From Acidobacteriota bacterium (lineage in GTDB: Bacteria > Acidobacteriota > Terriglobia > Acidiferrales > UBA7541): a stretch of DNA of 64,000 nt. The position numbers were made by a program, and so were the translations under genes. How positions within the stretch are numbered: position 1 is the stretch's first letter; each line of letters begins with the position of its first letter. Under the pieces are notes generated by a model, which worked only from the letters and a program-made list of their open reading frames with translations, ran no database searches and had not been told where the DNA came from. The stretch lies in contig JABCYZ010000012.1 of NCBI GenBank assembly GCA_013289955.1, positions 62,001 to 126,000 on the forward strand, written 5' to 3'. Below, piece by piece: positions 1-8,977 of the stretch.

Positions 1-400
1 GCAACCCGACTGCTTCCGGACTATTCTGCGTGGCGCGGACAAAATGAAGAACCAGATCGCGGTTGCCGTCAGCGAAGGTTATCTTGAGAGCGGGCTCTGT
101 GAATAAACCCGCGCCCCAGCCTGCGTACTCCTCGGGCGTGGTGGTGTAGGGCGAATCAAAGGAGGCCTTCTCCGGGAACGAGCGCGCGGCAGGAACGGTA
201 TCGTGGGGGCCGAGGCGGCCGCCCCAATAGAGAGGCTGCAGCTCGCCGTGCTCGTTGACACCCAACGCATAGGTGGAATTGCCTCCATCGAGGCGGAAGA
301 CTTCGGCGGTTTGGGCCTTGCTTCTGGCTGCCGCGAGAAGCGTCAGGGAGAGGATCAGAAACGCAGAATAAGAGAGACGTATTTTCCGAGAGATTTTCAT
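1..400 (-). CDS. GH36-type alpha-galactosidase, N-terminal part (cut by window edge)
   Basis: Reading leftward from the ATG at 398-400, 133 codons stay open to the window edge, so the 3' part is missing. An AGGA stretch about 9 bases upstream is a plausible ribosome-binding site. Residues 1-30 form a signal peptide (basic start, hydrophobic core, Ala-rich end), so the product is exported. The mature part has a run resembling VNEHGELQPLYWGGRL and then a stretch around GWGAGLFTEPALKITFADG. Both are typical of the N-terminal beta-sandwich of glycoside hydrolase family 36, which removes terminal alpha-galactose. The catalytic barrel lies outside the window. It is 47 bases downstream of the next gene on the same strand and may share its transcript. 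The family call rests only on this N-terminal domain. Confidence 0.72.
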   Translation of the reverse strand, partial: MKISRKIRLSYSAFLILSLTLLAAARSKAQTAEVFRLDGGNSTYALGVNEHGELQPLYWGGRLGPHDTVPAARSFPEKASFDSPYTTTPEEYAGWGAGLFTEPALKITFADGNRDLVLHFVRATQNSPEAVGL

Positions 401-447
401 TTGGCGTATCCTAGCACCGCCTGCCGGCGATTGTCTTCTCGGACGAT

Positions 448-2586
448 TCACTCGGGCCGGGTTGGCGCCACGGGCCCTCGAGCGCCGCGGACGCCGCTGA
501 CATCGAAAACGTATGCCACCTGGTGTTTTGTAAGGGCAAGCAGGCGATTGCCATCCGCCGAGAAATGGAGGTAGGCAATGCCATCCGACAAACACTCCTG
601 GTCCAGCTTGGCAGCCGTTGCCAAATCGTAGAGGAAGAGGCGGCCTGGTCCTTCCTCAATGGCGAACAAATTGGTCCGGGCGCTCGCCGTGGGAAATCCA
701 CCGACGAAGCGCGCTTTCAGACTCCCATCCTCTAGTGAATATACAGAAACGCGCTTTCCGTCTTTCCTAAGGAAAAGGGCGCCGCCGGCGGAGAATGCGG
801 CGTCGTAGCTAAACGGGCCGCTTCCTTGTTGAACCAGGACGCCACCGAGAGTTTTTCCCGAGCGTGCATCCAGGATCTCGAAGAAGGAATCCAGGCTCAT
901 CCGTTTCGCCTGCTTGAACGACTCCCAAACAGACGGAATGCGCCTGGCGGCGGCTTCCGCGCCGCTGCTCCTGGCGTTCCAGCCGAGGACGACGCGGTCG
1001 CCCTGAGGGTCGGCGAACGGCACCGGACTGTTCTCGACAAATTCGCGCTTCCAGAGCTCGTTCCCTGAGGCTGGGTCGCGCGCACGCAGAAGATAGGAGA
1101 CTTCATTCTCGAGGGTCACCGTGAAACGATGGCGAATGGGAGTCACCAGCTCATACTCGAGGAGAACCGTTCCTCCGGAACGGAGATGGTCCTTTCCGCC
1201 GGTCCAGGTTGGAGTGGCTTTGCCGGAAGCAAGAGCGAGTTGGACTTCGCGGGGCGGATTGCCCGGATCTCCCGGAAAAAGAAGATACGCCGAAGCCTCG
1301 TCAGAAAAATTTGCGGCGGAAAAACGCGGGCCGGCGTAGCTTCGTTCTCCGTTTTCCACCCGGAAGGCGGCAGAGTTGCCGTCCACGGAAAATGCCACAC
1401 GGTCGAGTTCAGGCGAGACGGCGGCGGAGCGAAGCACGGGGAGAGAGTTCAGCGGCAAGTCGACAGAAAACCGGGGCCGGCTCTCGCCAATCGCGTAGAG
1501 CAGCAAGGATCCGCTTTCGTTCAGCACCGCCATTTCGTTTCCAAAAGCGTCGATGGAAAGACTGCCGGGAACATTCCATGCGCGGTTTTCCTCAAGGTCG
1601 AAGAGCCCGACGATGGCTCGACTGGCGTCAGAGAGGACCGCGTAGCGCGCATTGCTCGCGAGGCGGACGGCATCAGCCTTGAAGGCAGGCCTTGCGATGA
1701 CTTCGCCGTTTTTCAGGGACACAATAGAAGGCCCAGACTCTTTCTCTCCGGAAGCGATTAAAACGCGCTCGTCACTTTCCAGGCAAAATGAGCCATGCAA
1801 ATGTTTCAGCAGCGCGCCACCCAGCGACGTTTTCCTGCGCGTCGTGAGGTCAACGCTAAACGCCTCCCAGTCATTCTTCACCAGCAAGGTATTTCCCTCC
1901 GGCGAAAAACTCATGGATAGGAAGTTCATCCCTTTGTCGACCAGGGAGTCCAGATTGTTTGCCAAACGAAATCCGAACGGACCGGGAAAGGCGTTGTCGG
2001 GATCGAGAGGTATATGGAATACGCCATTCGGAGAGAACATCCCCTGCATGGAATCCGAGAAGACCGGCTCGCCGGTGGAAAGCCGGAGAACGACAAGGGT
2101 GAAGCTCGGCGCAAGACAGGCGAAATAATCAGCGCCGGGCGCGAACTCCGCATCCAGGCAGCCATCCTGAAATGGCAGTTGTCGTTCTTCTTGCTTCCTG
2201 CCGGAGGGCAAGCTGGCCCGGGTCAGCATCAGACCGTGGCCAATGGAAGCGATGGTTTTGGAATCTGAGGAGAACTGCACGGGATAGATATCCTCGGCAG
2301 AAAAATAGGCGGTCAGTCTCAGCGGTTCACGAGAAAAGAGGTACACGCCGCTGGTATTCTGCACCGTCAAGTAACGTCCGTCGGAACTATAGCGCAGAGT
2401 GACGGCGGCGTTCTGAAGTGGAGGGCTCAGCGCACGGCGAGAGAGGACACTGTGCAGATCTTCGGCAGGCCTGGCGGCCTGGGGCGAAGCCGAGGAAACA
2501 GTGATGAGATGGTGCTCCGCGAGGCCGGCCGAAATAAGGAATTCCAGGAGCGGCCACAGAAGGGGAAGCGCGCGTTTCGGCCACAT
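448..2586 (-). CDS. Exported beta-propeller (WD40-like) protein, function unknown
   Basis: A 712-residue protein when started at the ATG at 2586, which puts a signal-peptide-like stretch (MWPKRALPLLWPLLEFLISA) first. A longer frame from a TTG at 2646 is possible but would bury that signal. No strong ribosome-binding site is visible. The body shows repeated short strands with the pattern F/YSxDGxxLxxxxxxxVYLFxxxxG (for example near residues 75-95, 235-250 and 690-705), as in WD40/PQQ-type beta-propellers. No catalytic motif is recognised. It precedes the alpha-galactosidase on the same strand and is divergent from the glycan cluster. A scaffold or sensor role at the envelope is only a guess. 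Confidence 0.6.
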   Translation of the reverse strand: MWPKRALPLLWPLLEFLISAGLAEHHLITVSSASPQAARPAEDLHSVLSRRALSPPLQNAAVTLRYSSDGRYLTVQNTSGVYLFSREPLRLTAYFSAEDIYPVQFSSDSKTIASIGHGLMLTRASLPSGRKQEERQLPFQDGCLDAEFAPGADYFACLAPSFTLVVLRLSTGEPVFSDSMQGMFSPNGVFHIPLDPDNAFPGPFGFRLANNLDSLVDKGMNFLSMSFSPEGNTLLVKNDWEAFSVDLTTRRKTSLGGALLKHLHGSFCLESDERVLIASGEKESGPSIVSLKNGEVIARPAFKADAVRLASNARYAVLSDASRAIVGLFDLEENRAWNVPGSLSIDAFGNEMAVLNESGSLLLYAIGESRPRFSVDLPLNSLPVLRSAAVSPELDRVAFSVDGNSAAFRVENGERSYAGPRFSAANFSDEASAYLLFPGDPGNPPREVQLALASGKATPTWTGGKDHLRSGGTVLLEYELVTPIRHRFTVTLENEVSYLLRARDPASGNELWKREFVENSPVPFADPQGDRVVLGWNARSSGAEAAARRIPSVWESFKQAKRMSLDSFFEILDARSGKTLGGVLVQQGSGPFSYDAAFSAGGALFLRKDGKRVSVYSLEDGSLKARFVGGFPTASARTNLFAIEEGPGRLFLYDLATAAKLDQECLSDGIAYLHFSADGNRLLALTKHQVAYVFDVSGVRGARGPVAPTRPE

Positions 2587-2718
2587 ATTCACAGTAGGAT
2601 GAAGGATAAGCGCCGGGAGTCTAACACTGGCAACTTCGGGCGGCAATTCCGGAGAGAATCGTTCAAGAACATTTCGGGAGGGCTTGCCTTACGTTACGAC
2701 ACAAGGCAGACTCGGCGC

Positions 2719-3828
2719 GTGCTGATTGGACTGTTTAGTGAATTAGAGGGGACGGGCGGGGTGCAGCGGGCGAGCCGGCATTTGGCGGCCGTGCTGAGCG
2801 AATTCGCCGCGAGCCGGCGCCTGGACTACCGGCTGCTCAGCCTGAACGACACGCGAGAACTGCACAGGATGACCGTAGGCGGCAAGGAATTTGTGTTTAC
2901 GGGCTGCGAACGGAGCAAAGCGCGGTTCCTGGCGACGGCCGTACGGGCGGCCAAGCGCCACGGGAAAGTGGTTCTGGCGGGACATCCCAACCTGGGGCCG
3001 GTGGCGCAAGCAATGAGAATCGCGGCACCGAGACTCAGGACAATCGTTTGCACACACGGCGTGGAAGTGTGGGAGCCGCTGCCGGCGGTGCGGCGGCTGG
3101 CGCTGCAGCGGGCGAACGTGGTGCTGGCACCAAGCTCGGACACAGCGAATCACGTGGCCGAGCAGCACGTGCGGCGCGAACGGATCCGCGTGCTGCCGTG
3201 GGCGCTGGATCCGGAATTCGAAACAATTCCGGCGAATGCGCCGCGAGCAAAGCTGCCCCACGGGTTTCCCGAGGGGCGCGTGATACTTAGCGTAGGCCGA
3301 TGGCTCGAGAAGGAAAGATACAAGGGGATGGACACGCTGATCACCGCCCTGCCGCGGCTTCTGACGCGCTGGCCGGAGCTGCAACTGGTGGCGGTGGGAG
3401 ATGGCGATGACCGCGTCTGGCTCGAAGAACTCGCCGAGAAAAACGGCGTGAACCGCCATGTACATTTTCTGACCGGTTTGAGTTTCGAGGAGCTCGCAGC
3501 CTGCTACGAGGCGTGCGAGATGTTTGCCTTGCCGAGCCGGGGCGAAGGATTCGGGCTTGTTTATCTTGAGGCCATGGCGCACGGAAAACCTGTGATTGGC
3601 GGAGCGCACGGCGGAGCACCGGAAGTGATTGAAGATGGCGTGACGGGCTACCTTGTGCCGCACGGCGACCCGGCGCTGCTGGCAACGTCGATCGAGACGC
3701 TGCTCTCGGACCCGGTCCTGGCGCAAAAAATGGGCGCGCGCGGCCGGCAACGTGTCGAGCGGGAATTCCGGTTCAGCGTTTTTGCCAAGTCGCTGAAGAA
3801 AATCCTTCGCGAACAATGCGGATCCTGA
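2719..3828 (+). CDS. GT4-family glycosyltransferase
   Basis: Retaining GT4 (GT-B fold) glycosyltransferase, first gene of the glycan cluster. The N-terminal domain begins VLIGLFSELEGTGGVQRAS, the usual opening of this fold with a glycine-rich acceptor loop. The C-terminal domain has VGRWLEKERYKG, then GEGFGLVYLEAMAHGKPVI, which carries the E-x7-E nucleotide-sugar motif. The start is uncertain. The GTG at 2719 gives a family-like N-terminus (369 residues), while the frame is open further upstream, with an ATG at 2599 only 13 bases from the divergent gene. The 3' end overlaps the next glycosyltransferase by 13 bases, implying coupled translation. Donor and acceptor cannot be read from the sequence. 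Confidence 0.85.
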   Translation: MLIGLFSELEGTGGVQRASRHLAAVLSEFAASRRLDYRLLSLNDTRELHRMTVGGKEFVFTGCERSKARFLATAVRAAKRHGKVVLAGHPNLGPVAQAMRIAAPRLRTIVCTHGVEVWEPLPAVRRLALQRANVVLAPSSDTANHVAEQHVRRERIRVLPWALDPEFETIPANAPRAKLPHGFPEGRVILSVGRWLEKERYKGMDTLITALPRLLTRWPELQLVAVGDGDDRVWLEELAEKNGVNRHVHFLTGLSFEELAACYEACEMFALPSRGEGFGLVYLEAMAHGKPVIGGAHGGAPEVIEDGVTGYLVPHGDPALLATSIETLLSDPVLAQKMGARGRQRVEREFRFSVFAKSLKKILREQCGS

Positions 3829-5042
3829 ACGTCACCGCAAGCTATGCACCTTTTTTTGAGTTCGGCGGCCCGCCGGTAAAGGTGCGGGCGCTGGCAGCGG
3901 GACTCGCCGGGCGTGGGCACGAAGTGACGGTCGTGACGGCGGATTGGGGCCTCGAAAAACGCACCAGTACGGAAGAAGAATCTGCCGCCGAACGCAGTCC
4001 TTTCGGATGGAGGCGCGTGGAAAACGGAGTGACCGCGATCTATTTGCCGACCTGGATGCGCTACCGGTCGCTCGGCTGGAATCCGGCGGTGCGGCGATTT
4101 TGCCGGGCCAGGCTCGGGAATTTTGATGTGGCGCACATTTACGGGCTGTACGATTTTCTCGGCCCGGCCGTGGCGGACGCTTGCGTCAGCAGAAAAATCC
4201 CGTACGTGCTGGAGCCCATCGGGATGTTTGTACCGATTGTGCGGAGCCTTCGGCTAAAAAGGATTTATCACGCGATGTTTGGGCACCGTCTGCTAGAAGA
4301 AGCGAGCGCCATCGTCTCGACATCAGAGCAAGAGTTCGAAGAACTGGTGAAGGGAGGGGTGAAACGCGAAAAGATCGTGTTGCGCCGCAATGGAGTGGAA
4401 ACGCCCGCTTCGTGGCCGGCGCGGGGAGTTTTTCGGAAAGCAGAGGGACTGACGGAGGAAGCTCAAGTCATCCTTTTTCTTGGCCGTCTATCGGAAAAGA
4501 AAAGTCCCGACATGCTGCTGGAGGCCTTTGCTTCGCTTCTCGGGGAAGCGGGGAAGAAAAGATTGCGGCTGGTGTTTCTGGGCCCTGACGAGGGCGGAAT
4601 GCGAGCGCGGCTGGAGAAGATGGCAGACGAGCTCGGGGTAGCCTCCGAAGTCCGATTCGCCGGGGCAATTTTTGGCGAGCGAAAATGGGCGGCGTACCGG
4701 GACGCTGATGTGTTTGTGCTGCCGTCACAAAATGAAAACTTTGGCAATACGGCGGCGGAGGCGGTGGCCGCGGGCACACCCGTCATAGTGACGGAGCAGT
4801 GCGGTATCGCTCCCTTTTTGGCGAATGTGGCGGGGCTGGTGGTACGGCATGACGCCCGGGCTCTGGCCGAAGCAATCCATGCGCTGTTGACCGATGCGGA
4901 ATTGCGCGCCCGCTTGGTACGAGGGTGCAGCGCGGTGACCGCGAGGCTGGGGTGGGAAGAACCGGTTGGCGAGATGGAAGTCCTTTATAACAAGCTTGCA
5001 ATTCAGAGTGTCCCCAGTGCAAAATTCGTGGCACCGGAATGA
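3816..5042 (+). CDS. GT4-family glycosyltransferase
   Basis: A 408-residue GT-B glycosyltransferase that starts inside the end of the preceding glycosyltransferase gene. The N-terminus (MRILNVTASYAPFFEFGGPP) is the classic GT4 opening with a glycine loop. The second domain has FLGRLSEKKSPDMLLEAF, the beta-strand and lysine of the nucleotide site, and QNENFGNTAAEAVAAGTPVI, the E-x7-E motif. It probably acts on the cytoplasmic face, extending a polyprenyl-linked oligosaccharide together with its neighbour. Its substrate is unknown. Confidence 0.87.
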   Translation: MRILNVTASYAPFFEFGGPPVKVRALAAGLAGRGHEVTVVTADWGLEKRTSTEEESAAERSPFGWRRVENGVTAIYLPTWMRYRSLGWNPAVRRFCRARLGNFDVAHIYGLYDFLGPAVADACVSRKIPYVLEPIGMFVPIVRSLRLKRIYHAMFGHRLLEEASAIVSTSEQEFEELVKGGVKREKIVLRRNGVETPASWPARGVFRKAEGLTEEAQVILFLGRLSEKKSPDMLLEAFASLLGEAGKKRLRLVFLGPDEGGMRARLEKMADELGVASEVRFAGAIFGERKWAAYRDADVFVLPSQNENFGNTAAEAVAAGTPVIVTEQCGIAPFLANVAGLVVRHDARALAEAIHALLTDAELRARLVRGCSAVTARLGWEEPVGEMEVLYNKLAIQSVPSAKFVAPE

Positions 5043-5137
5043 TTCTATTGCCAAGAACGAAACACCCTGGCTCTTGTCCTGGTCGGCGAGGCGAGAACAA
5101 GCGGCGCGCGGAACTGCCGTGCTATGCCGACAGCCGC

Positions 5138-5151
5138 CCGGGAATTCCCGG
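5138..5151. repeat. 14-bp perfect palindrome upstream of asnB
   Basis: CCGGGAATTCCCGG is self-complementary and lies 71 bases before the asnB start, in the 180-base gap after the glycosyltransferase pair. It could be an operator or chance in GC-rich DNA; no promoter boxes are obvious beside it. Confidence 0.35.
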
Positions 5152-5222
5152 ATCCCGCCCGGGTGTGCACGCCTTGTGCCCCTCTCTGCCCCTCTTTTCG
5201 TCTCCGGAGATCAAGCAGTAGC

Positions 5223-7181
5223 GTGTGCGGTATTTGCGGCGCCGCGTTCACCTCGAACAGCAAGGATGCCGAGCTGCGCGTGCGTGCCATGGCCAGCGCG
5301 ATGCGGCATCGCGGTCCGGATGAAGAAGGATTCCTGGTCGGAGATCCCCGAGCGCCGGGGCTGGCGCTCGGGATGCGCCGGCTGAGCATCATTGATCTGG
5401 GCGGCGGCCAGCAGCCCGTCTGGAATGAGTCCCGGGATGTCGCGGTCATCTATAACGGGGAGTTGTATAACTACCGCGAACTCCGCGAGCGCCTGAAGCT
5501 GCTCGGACACCGCTTCCTCACGCAATCCGATACGGAAATTCTGGTGCATGCGTGGGAAGAGTGGGGCGAGGAATGTTTAACGGAGCTCCGCGGAATGTTT
5601 GCGTTTGCGCTGCTGGATTTGCGTGGACGATTTGCGACCGCGCCTTTGCTTTTTTTGGCGCGCGATCCCCTGGGCATCAAGCCTCTCTATTACACGCAGA
5701 CCGCCGAGGGGTTTGCGTTTGCGTCGGAGGTGCGCGCTCTGCTGGCGAGCGGAGTGGTGCCGAAGCAGATTTCTCAGGACGCCCTTACTTCGTACTTGCT
5801 CTTCGGCAGTGCGTCGGAACCCGTAAGCCTGGTGGAGGGAGTATTTTCTCTGCCGCCGGGCCATCGCATGCTGCTGTACGTTCCGGAACGGCGGCGTGTG
5901 CCCAGAGCGCGTCCCTGGTGGGATGGGCAGACGAATTCGGCGGCGCGCGACTTGCGTAAACCAAAGGATTTGGATTCCGCGGCCAAGAGGCTGCGGCCGC
6001 TCCTGGAAGACGCCGTGCGCGCGCATTTGATCGCCGACGTTCCCGTGGGATTATTCCTTTCCGGGGGCCTCGATTCCGGAGCGATCGCCGCGCTCGCGGC
6101 ACGTTCCGAGGCGGGGATCCGGAGCTTTACGCTGTCGTTCCCGGGAACTTCCTACGACGAGGCTCCGCTGGCGCGCAAGGTCGCTGAACGCTGCGGCACG
6201 AAACACACCGAAGTCCCTCTCGACGGCTCGGCGATCGTCGGGCGCATCGACGAAGCGGTGGCGGGCCTCGACCAGCCGACGATGGACGGCATCAATACGT
6301 ATTTCGTTTCCTGGGCGGCGCGCGAAGTTGGCCTAAAGGTGGCGCTTTCCGGTCTCGGAGGCGATGAGCTTTTTGCGGGCTACGCCAGCTTCCTGAACAC
6401 GGCGCTGCTTCAGCGGCTTACTCGAACGGCATGGTTCGTGCCGCGGCCCTTGCGGCGAGCCGTGGCACCGCTCATCGCCCGGCTTCTCGAGACTCGCCTG
6501 TCGCGCGACGCGGCGAACAAAACAGTTTCGGCATGGACCAATCCCGATACGCTTCCCCATCCTTACTTCTACGCGCGCACGCTTTTTCCGCCGGGCCAGC
6601 TTGAGCGGCTGATCGAACCGCGTTTTCGTCCGAGCACCGTGGGCGCCGACGGCGTGACTCTGGAACCAACCTGGCTGGGCTGGCTGAACCGCACCGCAAG
6701 CGAAGCCGGAAAATTGGAGCCCGTGGCCTCAACCGCGTGGATGGAAATGCGTTGCTATATGGCCAGCACGCTTTTGCGCGATACCGATTCCGTGAGCATG
6801 GCGCGTTCGCTCGAGGTGCGCGTGCCGCTGCTCGATACGCCGCTCGTCGAATTCGTCAGTTCCCTTCCCGATGCGGCGCGCCATCGCGCCGGGGCGCAGA
6901 AGGCGTTGCTGGTCGAATCGCTGGCCGGGCTGCTGCCCGAAGAAATTCTCGGCCAGCGGAAGCGGACCTTCACCTTGCCGTGGGAGGAATGGCTTCGCGG
7001 GCCGCTGCGTCCCCGGCTGGAGGCCAGCTTCGCCGGCATCGCGCCATCGCTTGCGCCGTATCTCCGCACGGAAGGTGTACGCGGGGTTTGGGCGGCGTTT
7101 CTGGAGGGCAGGACTTCGTGGTCGCGTCCATGGGCGTTATACGTTCTGAATGAGTGGTGCAGGCACCACCTCGCGGCATGA
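5223..7181 (+). CDS. asnB: Asparagine synthase (glutamine-hydrolysing) type amidotransferase
   Basis: A 652-residue class II glutamine amidotransferase. I place the start at GTG 5223 because the next codon is Cys (V-CGICG), and this family needs the catalytic cysteine to become residue 1 after start-methionine removal. A GGAG about 13 bases upstream supports it. Residues 1 to about 210 form the glutaminase domain, with the RLSIIDL and YNGELYN blocks. The synthetase domain has the PP-loop SGGLDS near residue 281, which binds ATP. AsnB makes asparagine. Copies inside O-antigen clusters (WbpS type) are thought to amidate uronic acids, and the neighbouring UDP-sugar dehydrogenases make that role attractive here. 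The carbamoyltransferase follows after 34 bases. Confidence 0.92.
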   Translation: MCGICGAAFTSNSKDAELRVRAMASAMRHRGPDEEGFLVGDPRAPGLALGMRRLSIIDLGGGQQPVWNESRDVAVIYNGELYNYRELRERLKLLGHRFLTQSDTEILVHAWEEWGEECLTELRGMFAFALLDLRGRFATAPLLFLARDPLGIKPLYYTQTAEGFAFASEVRALLASGVVPKQISQDALTSYLLFGSASEPVSLVEGVFSLPPGHRMLLYVPERRRVPRARPWWDGQTNSAARDLRKPKDLDSAAKRLRPLLEDAVRAHLIADVPVGLFLSGGLDSGAIAALAARSEAGIRSFTLSFPGTSYDEAPLARKVAERCGTKHTEVPLDGSAIVGRIDEAVAGLDQPTMDGINTYFVSWAAREVGLKVALSGLGGDELFAGYASFLNTALLQRLTRTAWFVPRPLRRAVAPLIARLLETRLSRDAANKTVSAWTNPDTLPHPYFYARTLFPPGQLERLIEPRFRPSTVGADGVTLEPTWLGWLNRTASEAGKLEPVASTAWMEMRCYMASTLLRDTDSVSMARSLEVRVPLLDTPLVEFVSSLPDAARHRAGAQKALLVESLAGLLPEEILGQRKRTFTLPWEEWLRGPLRPRLEASFAGIAPSLAPYLRTEGVRGVWAAFLEGRTSWSRPWALYVLNEWCRHHLAA

Positions 7182-7215
7182 TCCGCGCGCCTGAGGTAGA
7201 CTGAATTCACCCGCA

Positions 7216-8952
7216 ATGAATATTCTTGGGATAAACGCCTACCACGGCAACGCGTCGGCCGCCATCGTCTGTGAAGGCAGGCTGGTGGCCGCCGTAGAAG
7301 AAGAGCGCTTCAACCGCGTGAAGTACGCTGCGGGCTTTCCCGCACAGGCGATTCGTTATTGCCTCGAAGAAGCGGGGCTCGAACTTAAGGATATTGATCA
7401 TGTGGCCGTGCCGCGGAATCCCTATGCGCGGCTCGGGACGAAGCTTTTCTACGCGCTGCGCATGCCGTCCTTCGCGCGCGAGCGGATGAAAGTCCTGGCA
7501 AAGTTCACGGGAATACCGGAAGCGCTCGGGCAGGCGTTCGATATCGATCCGGCAAAGGTCGCCGCGAAATTTCACCGCGTGGAACACCATCAGGCGCATC
7601 TCGCCAGTGCATTTTTCGTTTCGCCGTTCGAACGAGCGGCATTGCTTTCCGCCGACGGCCTCGGAGATTTCGCGAGCACGATGTGGGGAAGCGGCTATGG
7701 CAGCCGCATGAAGATCGACGACGCCATCGCGTTTCCTCATTCGCTGGGGCTTTTTTACAGCGCCGTTACACAATATCTTGGCTTTCTGAAATTCGGCGAT
7801 GAGTACAAGGTGATGGGCCTGGCCGCCTACGGCGAAGCGGAGCAACTGGAGGCGTTCCGGAAAATCGTCCATGCCGACGGGAATGGATTCCGGCTGGGTC
7901 TTGACTACTTCACGCATCACCGCACGGGCCCGGAAATGAGCTGGGCGGAAGCAGACAAAACACCCATGCTCGGCAAGATGTTTTCAGAGGAAATGGAGAA
8001 ATTGCTGGGGCCCAGACGCAATCCCGACGAGCCTCTCGAACAAAGACACAAGAATCTGGCGTCGGCGCTTCAGGCGCAGCTTGAGGAAATCTATCTTGGA
8101 ATGCTTAAGAAACTCGCAGAGCGCACGGGACTAAAAGCCGTGTGCCTCGCGGGCGGAGTGGCGTTCAATTGCGTAGCTAACGGCAAGATCTTCGACACAA
8201 CCGGGTTCGAGGAAGTTTACGTTCATCCTGCGGCGGGCGATGCGGGTCTGGCGGTCGGCGCGGCTTACTATGTGTGGCACCAGGTGCTCGGAAAGCCGCG
8301 TTCGTTCGTGATGGATCACGCCTATTGGGGACCAGCTTACACGCGCGAGGTGATTCTTCGCGCGATGGATGCGAACGGATCGCTCAAGAACGGCTGGCGC
8401 ATCGAAGAACTGCCGGAGGAAAGTCTGATGCAACGCACGGCCGCCATTGTGGCCGACGGGAAAATTCTAGGCTGGTTTCAGGGCCGGGCCGAATGGGGTC
8501 CGCGCGCGCTCGGCAACCGGAGCATAGTCGCCGACCCGCGTCGGCCGGAAATGAAGGAGATATTGAACCAGCGCATCAAGCACCGCGAAATCTTTCGGCC
8601 CTTTGCGCCGTCGATTCTTGCAGAATCCACCGGTGAATGGTTCGAGAAGTCCTATCCTTCGCCGTTTATGACGCTGGCGTATTCCGTGCGCCCCGGTAAG
8701 CGCGGGAAGATCCCGGCGCCGACGCACGTAGATGGCACGGGCCGGTTGCAAACGGTGACGCGCGGAGCGAACCCGCGCTATTGGGGCTTGATCAAGGCCT
8801 TTGAGCAGCTAACGGGAGTGCCGGTGGTTCTTAACACTTCTTTCAACGACAACGAGCCGATCGTCTGCCGCCCGGAAGAAGCGCTGGACTGTTTCGAGCG
8901 CACCCGGATGGACGCGCTGGTGCTCGGCGATTTCCTCGTTACCCGATCGTGA
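7216..8952 (+). CDS. NodU/CmcH-family carbamoyltransferase
   Basis: A 578-residue protein of the family that moves a carbamoyl group from carbamoyl phosphate to a hydroxyl, as in NodU (Nod-factor sugar) and CmcH (cephalosporin). The N-terminal ASKHA-like half has NILGINAYHGNASAA, HHQAHLASAF and LSADGLGD. The C-terminal half has the signature FQGRAEWGPRALGNRS, then FRPFAPSI and NTSFNDNEPIV. Length is normal for the family. Between asnB and a glycosyltransferase, it most likely carbamoylates a sugar of the surface glycan. The acceptor is unknown. Confidence 0.93.
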   Translation: MNILGINAYHGNASAAIVCEGRLVAAVEEERFNRVKYAAGFPAQAIRYCLEEAGLELKDIDHVAVPRNPYARLGTKLFYALRMPSFARERMKVLAKFTGIPEALGQAFDIDPAKVAAKFHRVEHHQAHLASAFFVSPFERAALLSADGLGDFASTMWGSGYGSRMKIDDAIAFPHSLGLFYSAVTQYLGFLKFGDEYKVMGLAAYGEAEQLEAFRKIVHADGNGFRLGLDYFTHHRTGPEMSWAEADKTPMLGKMFSEEMEKLLGPRRNPDEPLEQRHKNLASALQAQLEEIYLGMLKKLAERTGLKAVCLAGGVAFNCVANGKIFDTTGFEEVYVHPAAGDAGLAVGAAYYVWHQVLGKPRSFVMDHAYWGPAYTREVILRAMDANGSLKNGWRIEELPEESLMQRTAAIVADGKILGWFQGRAEWGPRALGNRSIVADPRRPEMKEILNQRIKHREIFRPFAPSILAESTGEWFEKSYPSPFMTLAYSVRPGKRGKIPAPTHVDGTGRLQTVTRGANPRYWGLIKAFEQLTGVPVVLNTSFNDNEPIVCRPEEALDCFERTRMDALVLGDFLVTRS

Positions 8953-8977
8953 ATCACATGCGGCGAGCACCGTTCGA